64,000 bases of DNA, taken from positions 1,674,001 through 1,738,000 of the forward strand of contig NZ_CP150481.1 of the NCBI RefSeq assembly GCF_047922965.1, given 5' to 3'. Both the position numbers and the translations under genes were made by a program. Origin of the DNA: Neptunicella plasticusilytica (GTDB taxonomy: Bacteria > Pseudomonadota > Gammaproteobacteria > Enterobacterales > Alteromonadaceae). The notes beneath the pieces are model-generated. The model did no database searches, was not told the DNA's origin, and saw only the letters and a list, made by a program, of their open reading frames with translations. The number at the start of each line of letters is the position of its first letter. The first letter of the stretch is position 1. Below, one piece after another: positions 17,220 to 25,668 of the stretch.

Positions 17220-17292
17220 GCCGACTGACAGGAAAGACGCCAGGAGGTAGTGAGAGGTTTGAGGTATTAGGCCATCAATCCTGACAGTCGAC
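17220..17292. repeat. Inverted repeat upstream of the third flagellin (family shared with 18381-18453)
   Basis: The arms GCCGACTGACAGG and CCTGACAGTCGAC pair at 11 of 13 positions and enclose about 47 bases rich in AGG/GAGG (CCAGGAGGTAGTGAGAGG). A related element with similar arms follows the third flagellin. The remaining stretch to the flagellin start (17293-17487) shows no clear sigma-28 promoter; the nearest candidate, TAAA-N15-CACGAGTA, is poor. Confidence 0.55.
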
Positions 17293-17487
17293 ATGAGCCG
17301 AGGCTCACTATAAGCATAAGCTTTTGCAGGTGGTAACCTGGCAAAAACACACAAGTCAGATAACTGACTGGCATGATAAACAAAGCACGTAATGTGCCAA
17401 TTTTAAATTTTTTACAGAAAACCACGAGTAGCAACGGCAATAAAACAAAAATAATAGCCAGGTTGTTATCAGGTTAGGAGAAATAAA

Positions 17488-18318
17488 ATGAGTTTATATG
17501 TCAATACAAACGTGTCTTCTCTAAACGCCAGAAGACAGCTATTTAATTCAGGTAATGCGTTAAGTACCTCATTTGAACGTTTGTCATCCGGCTTTCGTAT
17601 TAACGGCGCCAAAGATGACGCCGCCGGTTTACAAATATCGGATCGGATGACGTCACAAATTATGGGGCTGGATCAGGCGGTGCGTAATGCTAATGACGGT
17701 ATTTCGTTGGCGCAGACGGCAGAAGGTGCAATGGCCGAGATCACTACCGCGTTGCAACGGATCCGGGTGCTGGCAGTTCAATCTCAAAACGGGATTAACT
17801 CCTCGGCAGACAGACTGGCACTGCAAAAAGAGGTATCGGCACTCAAGCAGGAAATTAGTCGGATTGCCTCCACCACCCAGTTTGGTGGGGTTAACATCCT
17901 GGATGGCAGGTATTCTTCGGCCTTTTTGGTTGGCGCGAATGCCGGACAAAAAATCAGTGTCAATATTTCTGCTGTCGGTGGTTTTGGTGCGTCGGGATTG
18001 TTTAATGCCGTTGATGTGTCGGTGGCTAATGTGGATGATGCCTCAGCAGCCATGACGATTGTCAGCAACGCGTTGTCGACTATTGATGCCAAGCGAGCAG
18101 ATTTGGGTGCGATTCAAAACCGTTTCCAGTCCACCATCCGCAATTTAAGCAATATTTCCGAGAATATGTCGGCGGCCCGTTCGCGAATTCGGGATACGGA
18201 TTTTGCCACCGAAACAGCGGAACTAACCCGTAACCAGATTATTCAACAGGCCAGTACTACGGTGCTAAGTCAGGCAAATCAGCGTCCCCAGGCAGCATTA
18301 TCCTTGTTGGGAGGTTAA
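17488..18318 (+). CDS. fliC: Flagellin (third copy)
   Basis: This 276-residue filament subunit has the full conserved N-terminal (MSLYVNTNVSSLNARRQLF, RLSSGFRINGAKDDAAGL) and C-terminal (RIRDTDFATETAELTRNQI) regions. The central surface region is short. The ribosome binding site is TTAGGAGAAA. The N-terminal half is nearly the same as flagellin 2, while the C-terminal end (QAALSLLGG) resembles flagellin 1, which suggests recombination between copies. No flaG, fliD or fliS follows, unlike the usual order in related bacteria. Confidence 0.95.
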   Translation: MSLYVNTNVSSLNARRQLFNSGNALSTSFERLSSGFRINGAKDDAAGLQISDRMTSQIMGLDQAVRNANDGISLAQTAEGAMAEITTALQRIRVLAVQSQNGINSSADRLALQKEVSALKQEISRIASTTQFGGVNILDGRYSSAFLVGANAGQKISVNISAVGGFGASGLFNAVDVSVANVDDASAAMTIVSNALSTIDAKRADLGAIQNRFQSTIRNLSNISENMSAARSRIRDTDFATETAELTRNQIIQQASTTVLSQANQRPQAALSLLGG

Positions 18319-18380
18319 TTCAGCGAGATGAAAAATCGATAAAGAGAGAGTAGGAACTGAGAGGCCACTCTGAAGAAAAC

Positions 18381-18453
18381 GCCGACTAACAGGACTGAGA
18401 GTGTAGAAGTGGTTGAGAGGCCAGTATGCAATCCCAAACCCTGCCAGTCGGAC
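18381..18453. repeat. Inverted repeat after the third flagellin, with a copy of the flagellin-1 leader segment
   Basis: The arms CCGACTAACAGG and CCTGCCAGTCGG pair except at two central positions, the same architecture as at 17220-17292. Inside, bases 18388-18409 match the last part of the flagellin-1 leader (14640-14661) at 19 of 22 positions, including GGACTGAGAGTGTAG, although no flagellin gene follows here. Confidence 0.6.
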
Positions 18454-18492
18454 AGAAACCTTATTTGCTCGAACTCCTAACTTGAGCAAGTT

Positions 18493-18520
18493 GGTCGGGT
18501 CATTTGACCCGACCTTTTTT
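18493..18520 (+). terminator. Terminator after the third flagellin
   Basis: A perfect 10-bp stem GGTCGGGTCA / TGACCCGACC with a two-base loop is followed by six T. It closes the flagellar block. Confidence 0.92.
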
Positions 18521-18845
18521 ATATCTGCTGCTCAAATTTTTTGACACTAGGAATGTCGAAATATCTAAAGCATAGCTTGTGCCAATATTTAGAGAATATT
18601 GTCTTTTATTAAAAATGCAAGATAAATCAATAATTTGGGTAAATTATTTTACAATCCAATCTACTCCAGGCCGTAAGTTAAACTCACTGAGTGTCAAATA
18701 GTCGATGAGCGGCAAGGGATTGCCGTGTTTGGGAAAGTCGCTAAATTTGTGTATGTTGCTTGTTTGAGAATGCAATATTGCTAATCTGTTCCGACAGCAA
18801 AAAGCTGTTACTTGACGTTAACTATTTCTTTAGAGGATCGAGCAA
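18521..18845. other. Intergenic stretch before the GFA-family gene
   Basis: No gene is seen. It holds a CAATATT-N5-AATATTG palindrome at 18583-18601 and TTGACA at 18540-18545 without a good -10 box at proper distance. The base composition is AT-rich at 18521-18665. The likely start region of the downstream gene has GAGGA nine bases before its TTG codon. Confidence 0.4.
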
Positions 18846-19253
18846 TTGGAAATAACATATTCTGAAGGGGGCTGTTTTTGTGGGGCTGTCCGTTATCAGG
18901 TCAAGGGAACCCCGGTAGGGACGATGATTTGTCATTGCAATACTTGCCGAAGGTTATTCGCTGCCCCCACTGTTGCCTGGTTATCTGTTGCGAAGGACGC
19001 TTTTACTTTTACCAGAGGCGCCCCTGCAACTTTTTCAACCAGTCCTCCGGTAAAACGCTGGTTTTGTCAAACCTGCGGGACACAGATTGCTTATGTGCAT
19101 AACGATGAACCAAACTATGTGGAAGTCGTAACCTGTAGTCTGGACAATCCGTCTAGCTTTCCTCCAACGCATCGTTCCTGGTTGAGCCATGATCTCGACT
19201 GGGCTGCGAATAGCGATGCATTACCTGCATTTCAGCGCTCACGATATAGTTAA
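18846..19253 (+). CDS. GFA / CENP-V family zinc protein
   Basis: A 135-residue single-domain protein of the glutathione-dependent formaldehyde-activating (GFA) / CENP-V fold. Zinc-ligand motifs are present: GGCFCGAVRY near the start, CHCNTCRR at ~30-37 and FCQTCGTQI at ~73-81. The start is TTG with GAGGA upstream; no better in-frame start exists before the first Cys motif. The substrate is unknown; most members are not proven formaldehyde enzymes. Its TAA stop is the first three bases of a MITE-like element, so the native C-terminus (now QRSRYS) may have been altered. Confidence 0.85.
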   Translation: MEITYSEGGCFCGAVRYQVKGTPVGTMICHCNTCRRLFAAPTVAWLSVAKDAFTFTRGAPATFSTSPPVKRWFCQTCGTQIAYVHNDEPNYVEVVTCSLDNPSSFPPTHRSWLSHDLDWAANSDALPAFQRSRYS

Positions 19254-19484
19254 CCCCAGCTTCGGGATAAGCCACGCCTCTCAATAACGCTCTTTTTGCA
19301 CTTGGCAGCGTTGGGCTTTCTAGTCATAGCCCGCTATGACGTACGAAACCCCGCCTTGCCAGGCACAAAAATCTCGTCATTGAGTAAACTATTTATTCAA
19401 CAACGGTTGAGTGAATAATATAACCATCTGAATTATTTACCCTTTGTAAATATAAACGACATTTCTTATCCCGAGTTGGGGTTA
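19251..19484. mobile_element. MITE-like element with 20/21-base terminal inverted repeats
   Basis: The left end begins TAACCCCAGCTTCGGG and the right end, read inverted, TAACCCCAACTCGGG, both then continuing ATAAG. They differ by one substitution and one inserted T over 21 bases. The 234-base element has no transposase frame. Inside is a perfect hairpin GTCATAGC-CC-GCTATGAC at 19323-19340. The left end provides the stop codon of the GFA-family gene and the right end that of the convergent glycosylase gene. No clear target-site duplication is visible. Confidence 0.75.
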
Positions 19485-20686
19485 GTTAGCATTTGACGCC
19501 ATTGCTGTTGGTTATTTGCGTTCAAATCTTGCTGATAATGGGAAATCCTTTGCACTTCAATTCGCTTGCCTTGATTAAATAACATAAAGTCAGTTAATGC
19601 GGGTTTAAGTGCGTCTAAAAACGCTTCGACTTTATTGGTTTCTAGATGTAAATGTAACAGCCTGAGCACTCCGGTTTTGCGGTCAATTTTAGCGTCCAGC
19701 CGACCGGCAAACTGCTGACCCCACAACAAGGGCAAACAAAAATAGCCGTACTGGCGCTTTTGTGCCGGGACATAACATTCTATCTGATAATCAAAATCAA
19801 ACAGTTCGCGGGTGCGTTGACGCTGGATCAGCAGATTATCGAAGGGTGACAGGATATGTACTTTACTGCGGCTAACTTTTTTATTAAGTAAGTCAGTGAC
19901 CTGGGGCAGGGCATAATACTGCTGATCCTTGACCTTGATTAGCACCAGTTCCCCGTCGTGCTGCATGATTTGGCATTGCTGCTGAATCGGTTTTAACAGA
20001 CCTTTACGCAAATAGCTGATATTGGCCGGTTTGGCCAACCCATTTGCCTGTAGGTGCTGAATAATCAGATGTCGATAGAACTCTTCGTCGCTGGGCAGTC
20101 GCGTATCCGCATCTGCGGGTAACACTCTTTCGGTCAGATCATAAACTTTCTGAAATCCCTGTCGCCCTGCGACCATGAGTTGGCCTTCCATAAATAACTG
20201 TTCCAGTGCTTTTTTGGCCGGTTTCCAGTCCCACCAGCCGCTATTGGCCGTTTTTCGTTGTTCAAAGTCTTTTGCCTGCAGTGGTCCCTCCTGGTGAATA
20301 CGCTGCAGTATGTCTCTCACCAATTTGTGGTCTTTGTCAAACCAGTGTTTTTCGCCGCTAGCGATGGCCTGTTTACGCGGCAGGCTGAAGCGAAAATCAC
20401 GCATGGGCAGAAAGGCTGCAGCATGTGACCAGTATTCAAAAATTTGTCCTGAGTCCAGTAGCTGATCCAGATGCTCAATCTGGTATCGGGGAAGACGGCT
20501 CCAAAGGCAATGATGGTGGGCTCGCTGAATCACGGAAATAGAATCAATCTGGATATAGCCAAGCTGCTGGATCGTTTTTAAGGTGGCCCTGGTACTTCTA
20601 TCTTTGCTATTTCCGTTGGTTAAGCCTTGGCTGGATAGCTGTATTTTACGTGCCTGGGTAGCAGACAGTGCAATTGGGCAAGACAA
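19466..20686 (-). CDS. AlkX/YcaQ-like DNA glycosylase (winged-helix HTH_42 family)
   Basis: Members of this family remove alkylated bases or unhook DNA crosslinks. From the TTG chosen as start the protein has 406 residues, close to E. coli YcaQ. The catalytic-type motif Gln-Ile-Asp lies at about residues 46-48 (LGYIQIDSISVIQRAHHH), the QxD form of the AlkX/YcaQ branch rather than QxQ of AlkZ. Later SHAAAFLPMRDFRF and SPFDNLLIQRQRTRELFDFDY are typical. The reading frame is open further upstream, but the next ATG in frame would overlap the divergent esterase gene, so a TTG/ATT start near 20686-20740 is likely. The last residues (NPNSG) are encoded by the MITE-like element. Confidence 0.82.
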   Translation of the reverse strand: MSCPIALSATQARKIQLSSQGLTNGNSKDRSTRATLKTIQQLGYIQIDSISVIQRAHHHCLWSRLPRYQIEHLDQLLDSGQIFEYWSHAAAFLPMRDFRFSLPRKQAIASGEKHWFDKDHKLVRDILQRIHQEGPLQAKDFEQRKTANSGWWDWKPAKKALEQLFMEGQLMVAGRQGFQKVYDLTERVLPADADTRLPSDEEFYRHLIIQHLQANGLAKPANISYLRKGLLKPIQQQCQIMQHDGELVLIKVKDQQYYALPQVTDLLNKKVSRSKVHILSPFDNLLIQRQRTRELFDFDYQIECYVPAQKRQYGYFCLPLLWGQQFAGRLDAKIDRKTGVLRLLHLHLETNKVEAFLDALKPALTDFMLFNQGKRIEVQRISHYQQDLNANNQQQWRQMLTNPNSG

Positions 20687-20799
20687 TGAATTAATAATGG
20701 TTTTTTCACTAAGTTGTTCGGGGTAAGGTAACTCACTATAAAGGGACTGAGGTATTCGAGTAAAGTCCGCGGTGATGATTAGAAAGGCAGGAAGAACAG

Positions 20800-21783
20800 A
20801 TGAAAACAACTGGAATGAGCCAACGTTTTTTAAGAATAATGGCAGTGTTACTTTTGACTTTTCAGACGCACGCCTTTGAAGTCGACAGCAGTTACACCCT
20901 CGCTTCATCCTTTCAGAAATATCATCAACAATACCCGCAGCTCGCTATTGCTGATTTGCGTTTAGCGGATAGGGTCAGAGTAGAGCTGGATCGGGAATAC
21001 GCCAATATTGAAGGTCGGACACTGCATTTGGATCTATTCGTTCCGCATAACAGGCCACCGAAAGCGACGGTGATATTGATCCACGGTGGTGGCTGGCGTT
21101 CTGGTAATAAATCACACTTTTTTCCTCTCGCAGGTGCATTGGCGAATCGGGGGTATCTGACGGTCACTGTGGAATATCGTTTGTCGGTTGAAGCCCCTTA
21201 TCCGGCAGGTCTGATTGATATTAACCGGGCCATTGTATGGCTAAAGAATCATGCTGAAAACTATCAAATAGATGTCAGTAAAATGGCGTTAATGGGCGGT
21301 TCATCCGGCGGACATATGGCAGCTTTATTAGCCAATACGGCGGATTTGCAACTATATCGCCCGCCGGAAATTAGTGGAGATACTCAAGTTCAGGCGGTGA
21401 TAGATATGGATGGCATTCTCGATCTTACCTCTGACCTGGGGCTGAAATACGAAGATAAAAATGGCCGTAAAGATACTGCGATGGGGTTATGGTTAGAGGG
21501 TAATTACGCCAGTCAAACAGCACGCTGGCAGCAGGTTTCACCAGCTTACTATATTACCGGCAATTCGCCACCCATGCTGTTTATCAGCAGTGGCCAAGCT
21601 CGCTTTGCCGAAGGGCACGACAAGGTGTTTGCTCAACTGGATAAGCTCGGCATTAAACACCAGTTCCATAACTTTAATAACGCCCCGCATACATTCTGGT
21701 TATTTCATCCCTGGTTTGACCAAGTCGTTGAGAAGACAGATGATTTTTTATCAAAACAGTTGAATTACGCTAACCCGGAATAA
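20800..21783 (+). CDS. Secreted alpha/beta-hydrolase (esterase, BD-FAE/HSL-like)
   Basis: The 327-residue enzyme has an N-terminal signal peptide (hydrophobic residues 10-24, cleaved near QTHA). The oxyanion-hole motif HGGGW and the nucleophile elbow GGSSGG (Ser ~169) are intact; His ~297 in APHTFW is the likely catalytic histidine. The fold and HGGG motif match carbohydrate esterase / feruloyl-esterase-like hydrolases, so it may remove ester groups from polysaccharides, but no CAZyme neighbour is adjacent. It is divergent from the glycosylase gene, whose open frame overlaps it on the other strand, and ends one base before the stop of the next minus-strand gene. Confidence 0.85.
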   Translation: MKTTGMSQRFLRIMAVLLLTFQTHAFEVDSSYTLASSFQKYHQQYPQLAIADLRLADRVRVELDREYANIEGRTLHLDLFVPHNRPPKATVILIHGGGWRSGNKSHFFPLAGALANRGYLTVTVEYRLSVEAPYPAGLIDINRAIVWLKNHAENYQIDVSKMALMGGSSGGHMAALLANTADLQLYRPPEISGDTQVQAVIDMDGILDLTSDLGLKYEDKNGRKDTAMGLWLEGNYASQTARWQQVSPAYYITGNSPPMLFISSGQARFAEGHDKVFAQLDKLGIKHQFHNFNNAPHTFWLFHPWFDQVVEKTDDFLSKQLNYANPE

Positions 21784-21784
21784 A

Positions 21785-24511
21785 TCATGATTTTAGCCAT
21801 TGCTCCATTTCCGGCCAATTGCGCGGATGGCTGATGTGATAGCCTTGGGCAATATCACAATTCATCTTGCGCAGTGCTGCCATGGTTTCGTGATCTTCAA
21901 CGCCTTCGGCAATCACTTTTAAATCAAGATTGTGACCAAGTGAAATGGTTGAGCGAACAATAATAATGTCCTGTTCATTTTTGAGCATTTCATTAACAAA
22001 GTAGCGATCTATTTTAAGGGTATCGATAGGAAGCTGGCGCAAATAGGACAACGATGAATAGCCGGTGCCAAAATCATCAATAGATAATTTAACGCCCAAT
22101 TTTGACAACTGTGTCAGCAGATCGACCGCTTTTTCAGGATCTTGCATCAATGCTGTTTCGGTTAGCTCCAGCTCCAGCATACCCGCTGGTGTCTGATATT
22201 TTTTCAGCTTCGCTTTAAGGCTGTTAACGCAACGATCATCAACCAGGTTACGGGCCGACAGATTCACTGCTACAGAATAGTTATGGCCCTGTTCACGCCA
22301 GCTTTGCTGTTGGGACAACGCCATATCCAGCACTTTATCCGTGAGATGATGAATGGCGTCACTGACTTCGGCCAACGGGATAAATTTGTCAGGGTATAGT
22401 AATCCTGACAACGGGTGATCCCACCTGACCAGTGCTTCAAATCCGGTGATTTTGTTGTTCTTCAGATCTACTTTAGGCTGGTAGTGCAAGACCAGTTGGT
22501 CATCACGAATGGCGCTACCCAATTCTGCCATGAGCGTCAGGCGTTCTGGCGTATGAATGTCCTTTTCGCGGTTGTAAAGTGTCGCTCCACCACCCCGTTT
22601 TTTGGCGTCGTACATGGCAACATCGGCAGAGCGCAGTAGTGCGTGGCTGTCTTTGCCATCGGCGGGATAAAATGCCACGCCGATACTGGCGTCAATTTCC
22701 AGCAACATCGAATCGATATTAATCGGTTGACGCAAGGCGTTAAGAATATTGTCGGTTAACTGGATTATTTCATTGCGATCAGGACGACCGTAAATCAATA
22801 CTGTGAATTCATCACCGCCCAACCGGCAAATCAGGGTTTTGTATTTTTGGGTACACTGGCTGATGCGGGGACTGACTTGTTGCAACAATAAGTCACCCAC
22901 GTAGTGACCTAATGTATCATTAATATCTTTAAAACGATCCAGATCTATTAGTAATAATACCGCAGGCATTCCAGGGCCACAGGCAATGTTGTTCTCAAAT
23001 TCGTGATGCAGCAACGCGCGGTTGGGCAAGCCTGTTAGCGAGTCATGATGCGCCATATATTCCAGTTTGCCCATGTGTCTGGCGTTGATGAGGGACAACG
23101 ACATATTTTTGCCTATGGTTTCAAAGGTATCCTGTTCAGTTTCATCGAAAACATAATTACCTTCGTATAACAGACATAGACTGCCAAGCGGTTCATCCTG
23201 ATAAATTAATGGAATAAAAGCACCCGAATTGACATTAATAGACTGCATCAAGGTCATCAGTTTGGGATTGGCATTGCTGTCTGATGACATATTGGAAGTG
23301 ACCAGCGTATGCCCTAACTGTAATGCAGTGCCATTTAAACCCTCAGTCAGAGGAAGTCGCAGACCGGCTTGCATAATATCATCGTCAAAGCCGTGGCTTC
23401 TGCTTAATTTAAGGTGTTGCTTATCGTCATCAAGCAGGTAAATGGCAATATAAGGGGTGTTTAACAGTTCCAGTAAAATATCCAGCGTTTCTTCAACAAT
23501 GGTTTTGACTGATGTACAGCCATGTAACTGAATCGACAACGCGTTAAGCAAAGATAGATTCTGGTTTTGGGTGACCAGTAAAGCTTTTGACTGCTGAAGT
23601 TGCCGCTCGGCCAGTTTACGTGCAGTGATATCGCGGACAATAGCATGAACCACAGGATCCGGATCGAGCTTGATCACAGTCAACGTCACTTCAGCATCAA
23701 ACAGTGTTCCGTCATGGCGCTTATGTTGCCACTCAAAATTTTGCACCTGACCATCAAAGGCTGCTCTTATTCGTTCCATCGCCTTGACGGTGGATAGCTG
23801 GCCATCAGGCTGGTATTCCGGCGAATAATGCATGGGGGTCTTCTGCATTATCTGTTGTTTGGTGCAGCGGAACATATGCAAAATAGCCTGGTTACAATCG
23901 ATGAAATATTCATTTCGCATCATGAATATACCTTCGCCGGCATTATCGAAGGTCGCTTGTAATTTGCGGTTCATTTCTTGGCAGGCCAATTCGCTCTGTT
24001 GCGTTTTCTCATGATAAAACCGCTGCGAGATTAAACCGGCCAACGCTAGCAGAAATTGGCGAAGATGCTGTGGCGAGCATGTTTGTTGAGGTATGCCCCC
24101 AATAACCAGTGCGCCTTCCAGGTTGCAGTTCAGCACTAGCGGAATATGTAACTCGGATATTGGCGATGCAAAAGTAATTGCCGTATCGAACTGGCCTGCC
24201 AATACATCTTGATCATTAATAGTGGCCAGATTGAGCAGCTTATATTTACTCAAACACTCGAAATACAGTGGAAACTGTTTTAATTGGCGTGGTGCAGAAC
24301 AAAAAGTTTCAGCATCAAGGATTGGGTGACTCAGGTGCAACGCCTTGTCACTATGGTCTACTTGCCAAATTGCGGCTTGTTCGGCCTGCAAAATATCTTT
24401 AATTGTGCTGGACAGCTCAGTTATCAAAACGGTCCAGGGAGCTTGCCATAAAGTGTTTAAAACGGATAACTGGCGATAAAGTTGCTCTAGTTGAGGCATG
24501 GGGACAACCAT
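21785..24511 (-). CDS. Cyclic-di-GMP signalling protein with GAF-PAS-GAF-GGDEF-EAL domains
   Basis: The protein probably makes and/or breaks cyclic di-GMP. In order it has an N-terminal GAF-like sensor (~20-170), a PAS domain (~190-300, FDNAGEGIFMM), a second GAF (~320-460), GGDEF (~480-640) and EAL (~650-905). The GGDEF active site is intact (RLGGDEF) and lacks the RxxD inhibitory site. The EAL domain keeps GFEALVRW, LTETALM, DDFGTGYSSL and VIAEGVED. No membrane segment is seen, so it is probably cytosolic. The ATG at 24511 was chosen; a TTG 28 codons upstream (24595) has an AGGGG site and is also possible, giving 936 residues. Confidence 0.9.
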   Translation of the reverse strand: MVVPMPQLEQLYRQLSVLNTLWQAPWTVLITELSSTIKDILQAEQAAIWQVDHSDKALHLSHPILDAETFCSAPRQLKQFPLYFECLSKYKLLNLATINDQDVLAGQFDTAITFASPISELHIPLVLNCNLEGALVIGGIPQQTCSPQHLRQFLLALAGLISQRFYHEKTQQSELACQEMNRKLQATFDNAGEGIFMMRNEYFIDCNQAILHMFRCTKQQIMQKTPMHYSPEYQPDGQLSTVKAMERIRAAFDGQVQNFEWQHKRHDGTLFDAEVTLTVIKLDPDPVVHAIVRDITARKLAERQLQQSKALLVTQNQNLSLLNALSIQLHGCTSVKTIVEETLDILLELLNTPYIAIYLLDDDKQHLKLSRSHGFDDDIMQAGLRLPLTEGLNGTALQLGHTLVTSNMSSDSNANPKLMTLMQSINVNSGAFIPLIYQDEPLGSLCLLYEGNYVFDETEQDTFETIGKNMSLSLINARHMGKLEYMAHHDSLTGLPNRALLHHEFENNIACGPGMPAVLLLIDLDRFKDINDTLGHYVGDLLLQQVSPRISQCTQKYKTLICRLGGDEFTVLIYGRPDRNEIIQLTDNILNALRQPINIDSMLLEIDASIGVAFYPADGKDSHALLRSADVAMYDAKKRGGGATLYNREKDIHTPERLTLMAELGSAIRDDQLVLHYQPKVDLKNNKITGFEALVRWDHPLSGLLYPDKFIPLAEVSDAIHHLTDKVLDMALSQQQSWREQGHNYSVAVNLSARNLVDDRCVNSLKAKLKKYQTPAGMLELELTETALMQDPEKAVDLLTQLSKLGVKLSIDDFGTGYSSLSYLRQLPIDTLKIDRYFVNEMLKNEQDIIIVRSTISLGHNLDLKVIAEGVEDHETMAALRKMNCDIAQGYHISHPRNWPEMEQWLKS

Positions 24512-24750
24512 GATTTTATTATGTTTGATGTATTCATTTTGAGTATTAGCTCTCAATTTGTGCCCCAGTCTAAGGGTGACAACATCTGAGGGCAAGTCAT
24601 AATCCCCTATTTAATTAAGCAATTTACTGATTTTTCAGAAAATTATCATATAACCGCAAATATTTTTGTATATTAATTGCTCAATGTTTAATGAAAATTA
24701 AGTAGCGGTTGTTTATCTTTCGTTTGGCTATCAATTTAAACGAATTTAAA

Positions 24751-24759
24751 TGTTATAAT
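24751..24759 (+). promoter_or_regulatory. Extended -10 promoter of the FadR-type regulator
   Basis: TGTTATAAT is a perfect extended -10 element (TGn plus TATAAT) 89 bases before the leader ORF. There is no good -35 box at 16-18 bases, which extended -10 promoters do not need. The rest of the gap between the two divergent genes (24596-24847) is AT-rich with no other feature. Confidence 0.6.
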
Positions 24760-24847
24760 CGCGCATCATCTAAGCTGTATAGTTATCAAAGAGTTACCCG
24801 CCCACAGACTTTGTTGAACAGATAGAGAATAGTCTAGTGGAGGGAAA

Positions 24848-24898
24848 ATGAGCGCTAACCGGATCAGGACAGGACAATGGCATTTGCTGAAGAAATGA
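24848..24898 (+). CDS. 16-codon leader ORF overlapping the FadR-type regulator
   Basis: The predicted peptide is MSANRIRTGQWHLLKK. Its ATG has a much better ribosome binding site (GGAGGG, 3 bases away) than either start of the regulator. The ORF crosses the regulator's first ATG (24877) out of frame, and its TGA overlaps a second in-frame ATG of the regulator at 24895 in an ATGA junction. This suggests translational coupling, so the regulator may begin at 24895. It could also be a chance ORF. Confidence 0.45.
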   Translation: MSANRIRTGQWHLLKK

Positions 24899-25602
24899 TT
24901 AGTACCTTGCAACTTCAGGCGATCAAAAATGACAGGTTGTATATGAAGGTCGCAGAGCAACTGCGTAAACTGGTTGACCGTGGAGTGATTAAACCGGGAG
25001 AACGCTTCCCCTCCGAACGCGAGTTAGCCGAGCAGCTCGGGGTAAGTCGGCCTACCATTAGAGAAGCGATGATTGCACTGGAATTATCCGGTGTGATTGA
25101 AATTCGTACCGGCTCCGGGATTTATGTCAGCAACCAGAAGTCCAAAATCGAACTGGACTTTGCCGATAAAGGTATCGGCTTGTTCGAAATTCTGGAGATC
25201 CGCTATATCATCGAAGCGGAAGCTTGCGCATTGGCTGCCAGTCGTATTACTGACGAACAACTTGATCGCTTGCGTGATGCGGTAAAAGAAATGGAAGAAG
25301 AGGAAAAAAAGCCGGATGCATCCGAAAAAGCTGACTGTAAATTTCATCTGATTATTGCCGAGGCTGCCCAAAACAGCGCTATTCTGGCGGTAGTAAACTG
25401 GTTGTGGGAATTGCGTAATCAGTCAGAATTGAGCAGTGCGTTTTTAGAGCAGATCAGGGAAGAGGGGGTTCATCCGTCGATTGCTGAACATCATAAAATT
25501 TTGCAAGCACTGGAACAACGTAATCCTGAAAAGGCCCGTATCGCGATGAAAATGCATATCGAGAATGCCACAGAGAACGCCGCCACCCATTTTGATAGAT
25601 GA
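24877..25602 (+). CDS. FadR-family (GntR, FCD domain) transcriptional regulator, likely uronate-responsive
   Basis: Residues ~15-90 are a GntR winged helix (GERFPSERELAEQLGVSRPTIREAMIAL in part: SERELAEQLGVSRPTIREA); residues ~105-235 are an FCD ligand domain with the metal-ligand type residues in CKFHLIIAEAAQN, SIAEHHKILQAL and MKMHIENA. The N-terminal sequence around AIKNDRLYMKVAEQL is typical of UxuR/ExuR-like members. It is convergent with uxuA and next to a polysaccharide locus, so it probably senses a uronate or a sugar acid from that pathway. A TGGTAAGGCCA motif at two nearby control regions fits the TGG-N5-CCA symmetry expected of a FadR-type operator. Start alternatives are 24877 (AGGA 7 bases upstream) and 24895. 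Confidence 0.88.
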   Translation: MAFAEEMISTLQLQAIKNDRLYMKVAEQLRKLVDRGVIKPGERFPSERELAEQLGVSRPTIREAMIALELSGVIEIRTGSGIYVSNQKSKIELDFADKGIGLFEILEIRYIIEAEACALAASRITDEQLDRLRDAVKEMEEEEKKPDASEKADCKFHLIIAEAAQNSAILAVVNWLWELRNQSELSSAFLEQIREEGVHPSIAEHHKILQALEQRNPEKARIAMKMHIENATENAATHFDR

Positions 25603-25607
25603 TAACA

Positions 25608-25647
25608 ATTAAAAAAAACAGTATGCCATTAGGTTAATGGCATACTG
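25608..25647 (-). terminator. Terminator of uxuA
   Basis: A perfect 13-bp stem CAGTATGCCATTA / TAATGGCATACTG with a 3-base loop is followed on the minus strand by a run of T (the A-tract at 25611-25618). It ends uxuA transcription; on the plus strand there is no T-tract after the stem. Confidence 0.85.
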
Positions 25648-25668
25648 CAATATACTGACCCACCTAAA

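Noticed and set aside
18583..18601. CAATATT-N5-AATATTG palindrome as an operator of the GFA gene
   Set aside because: AT-rich palindromes of this size are expected by chance; it is over 240 bases from the gene and has no adjacent promoter.
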